A DNA stretch of 64,000 bases from Closterium sp. NIES-65 (Eukaryota > Streptophyta > Zygnematophyceae > Desmidiales > Closteriaceae), in NCBI GenBank assembly GCA_948144175.1, contig CANXME010000034.1, forward strand, positions 1 to 64,000, given 5' to 3'. Each line of letters opens with the position of its first letter. Position 1 is the first letter of the stretch. Made by a program: the position numbers and the translations under genes. The notes beneath the pieces were generated by a model. That model ran no database searches. It was not told the origin of the DNA and saw only the letters and a list, made by a program, of their open reading frames with translations. Of the stretch, positions 62,658-64,000 are shown one piece after another.

Positions 62658-64000
62658 GCAGCTACAGACAGCATTGACTACAGCGCCAGTACTCAACTTG
62701 CCGGATCCAGACAAGGACTACGTGGTGGAAGCATACGCTAGTGACCAAGCAGTCGGAGCAGTACTGATGCAGGATCACGGACGCGGTTTGCAGCCCATCG
62801 CCTACCTCAGTAAGAAGCTACACGGAGCAGAACTAAACTACCCCATCCATGACAAGGAAGCCTTAGCGATAGTCATAGCCTTCAAGCCGTGGAGGTATTA
62901 CCTAGAGGGAGCCAAGACTACAGTCTATAATGACCACTGCAGTTTCAAATACCTGAAGTTGCAGCCGGCGCTCTCACGACGACAAGTGCGGTGGGTGGAC
63001 TTCCTGGAAACTCACTTCCACTACGACATCGTCTACAAGCCCGGGCTATACAACAAGGCAGACGCGTTGAGCCGCCCCGGACATGTAGCAGGCATCCGGC
63101 TCGACGGGATGAACCCTCTGCTCAAGGGTCTATTCCAACATGGGTACTCCGTGGACGCAGAGATCGCTACAGCACAGACCAAGAAGCTATTACAGTGGGA
63201 GAAAGACTTAGCTGTAAGGAAGGGTTCAGGAAAGATTTGGGTACCGAATTACGCCCCGCTACGGCAGATCCTATTGGAGGAGTTTCACGACGTACCATAC
63301 GCGGGACATTTCGGGAGCAACAAACGTTAGCAGGGATAGCAAAGTATTACTACTGGCCCGGGATGGCAGCAGACGTGCAGCAGTTCGTCACCTCTTGCGA
63401 CATGTGCCAGCGGATGAAGAGTAGCAAGCAGAAAAAAGCAGGGTTACTTCAGCCTCTACCCGTACCGGAGCAGCCATGGCAGGACGTTAGCCTCGACTTC
63501 ATCACCGGACTTCCTTCGACCTCACGTGGGCACGCTTCCATCCTCGTAATCATCGATAAGTTCTCCAAAGTGGGTCATTTCATACCGACCAACGCCACAA
63601 CTACAGCTGAAGCAACTGCTCGCCTCTTCTTCAACCGCATCATCACCATCCACGGCATCCCCGCTACACTCATCTCAGACAGAGACCCAAAATTCACCAG
63701 TAAGTTCTGGAAGGAGCTCATGGGACTGTTGGGGACAAAGCTTGCAATGTCTTCAGCATACCACCCCCAGACTGACGGACAGACAGAGCGACTCAATCAA
63801 GTGGTTGAACAGTTACTGCGCACAGCTTGCAAGGACGACGTGAGCCACTAGGACACACAGTTACCGACCCTAGAGTTCGCTTACAACAACGCATCACATG
63901 CGGCCACAGGGAAAACTCCTTTCTTCCTGTGTTACGGACGGGAACCACTCATACCACAGCAGCCAACTACATCGGCACACGTCCAAGCCGCACATGACTT
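62658..64000 (+). mobile_element. Ty3/gypsy family G, copy G3: RNase H and integrase
   Basis: RNase H: LQTALTTAPVLNLPDPDKDY, VVEAYASDQAVGAVLMQDHG, IHDKEALAIVIAFKPWRYYL, YKPGLYNKADALSRPGH (to about 63085). Integrase: the zinc region (RTIRGTFREQQTLAGIAKYY, SCDMCQRMKSSKQKKAGLLQ), DVSLDFITGLPSTSRG (first Asp), VIIDKFSKVGHFIPTNATTT, IPATLISDRDPKFTSKFWKE (second Asp) and SSAYHPQTDGQTERLNQVVE (Glu). It runs off the right edge of the window. About 200 bp of the RT connection is missing between 54783 and 62658. One or two breaks. Confidence 0.87.

Noticed and set aside
1-64000. tRNA, rRNA, CRISPR, bacterial operon or plasmid features
   Set aside because: I looked for them and saw none. The repeats present are LTRs and minisatellites, not spaced CRISPR repeats, and the gene content is eukaryotic retrotransposon.

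Overview
The window is wall-to-wall retrotransposon DNA. I found no convincing host gene, tRNA, rRNA, CRISPR array or DNA transposon in it. Four primer-binding sites match or closely resemble the 3' end of initiator tRNA-Met (TGGTATCAGAGC type), the copia-A family has a more divergent TGGTATAGAGCA site, one Ty3/gypsy integrase carries a chromodomain, and one Ty3/gypsy element carries a cytosine-5 DNA methyltransferase. Together these point to the streptophyte lineage. My best guess is a streptophyte (charophyte) green alga with a repeat-rich genome, possibly a Closterium-like zygnematophyte, because the GC-rich copia polyprotein resembles ones I recall from there. That identification is from memory and cannot be tested here. 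All elements are treated as fossils. Most are broken; copia-B looks closest to whole.

Layout, left to right. 1-643: end of a Ty3/gypsy family-G copy (G1, + strand; integrase and part of an LTR). 644-2226 and 16882-17500: second family-G copy (G2, - strand), split by copia-A copy A1 (2227-3183 plus 10434-16881), itself split by a complete-ended copia-A copy A2 (3184-10433, target duplication ATGCC). 17501-17681: solo LTR of the methyltransferase-bearing family. 17880-25119: copia-A copy A3 (+ strand, both LTRs). 25620-about 31985: methyltransferase-bearing Ty3/gypsy element M (- strand). About 31990-35512: copia-C fragment. 35513-36474: copia-A fragment A4. About 36475-42779: chromovirus H (+ strand), hit by a short non-autonomous element N1 (39484-40902). 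From about 42780: third family-G copy G3 (+ strand), in three pieces (about 42780-43209, 52302-54783, 62658-64000). Two copia-A copies lie between the pieces: A5 (43210-43642 and 49304-52301), which holds copia-B (43643-49303, target duplication TTGGC), and A6 (54784-62657), which holds an 829-bp solo LTR (55916-56744, target duplication AAGAC).

The most interesting item is element M. Between its retropepsin and reverse transcriptase lies a C5-methyltransferase domain with recognisable motifs I, IV, VI and VIII. Capture of DNA methyltransferases by retrotransposons has been reported for charophyte algae and dinoflagellates, so this may be another member of that class; the architecture here deserves comparison with it. 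Other points of interest are the large, fast-evolving GC-rich leader arrays of copia-A, its unusual Gag zinc motif, evidence of recombination between copia-A copies, and the gene-less relative N1.
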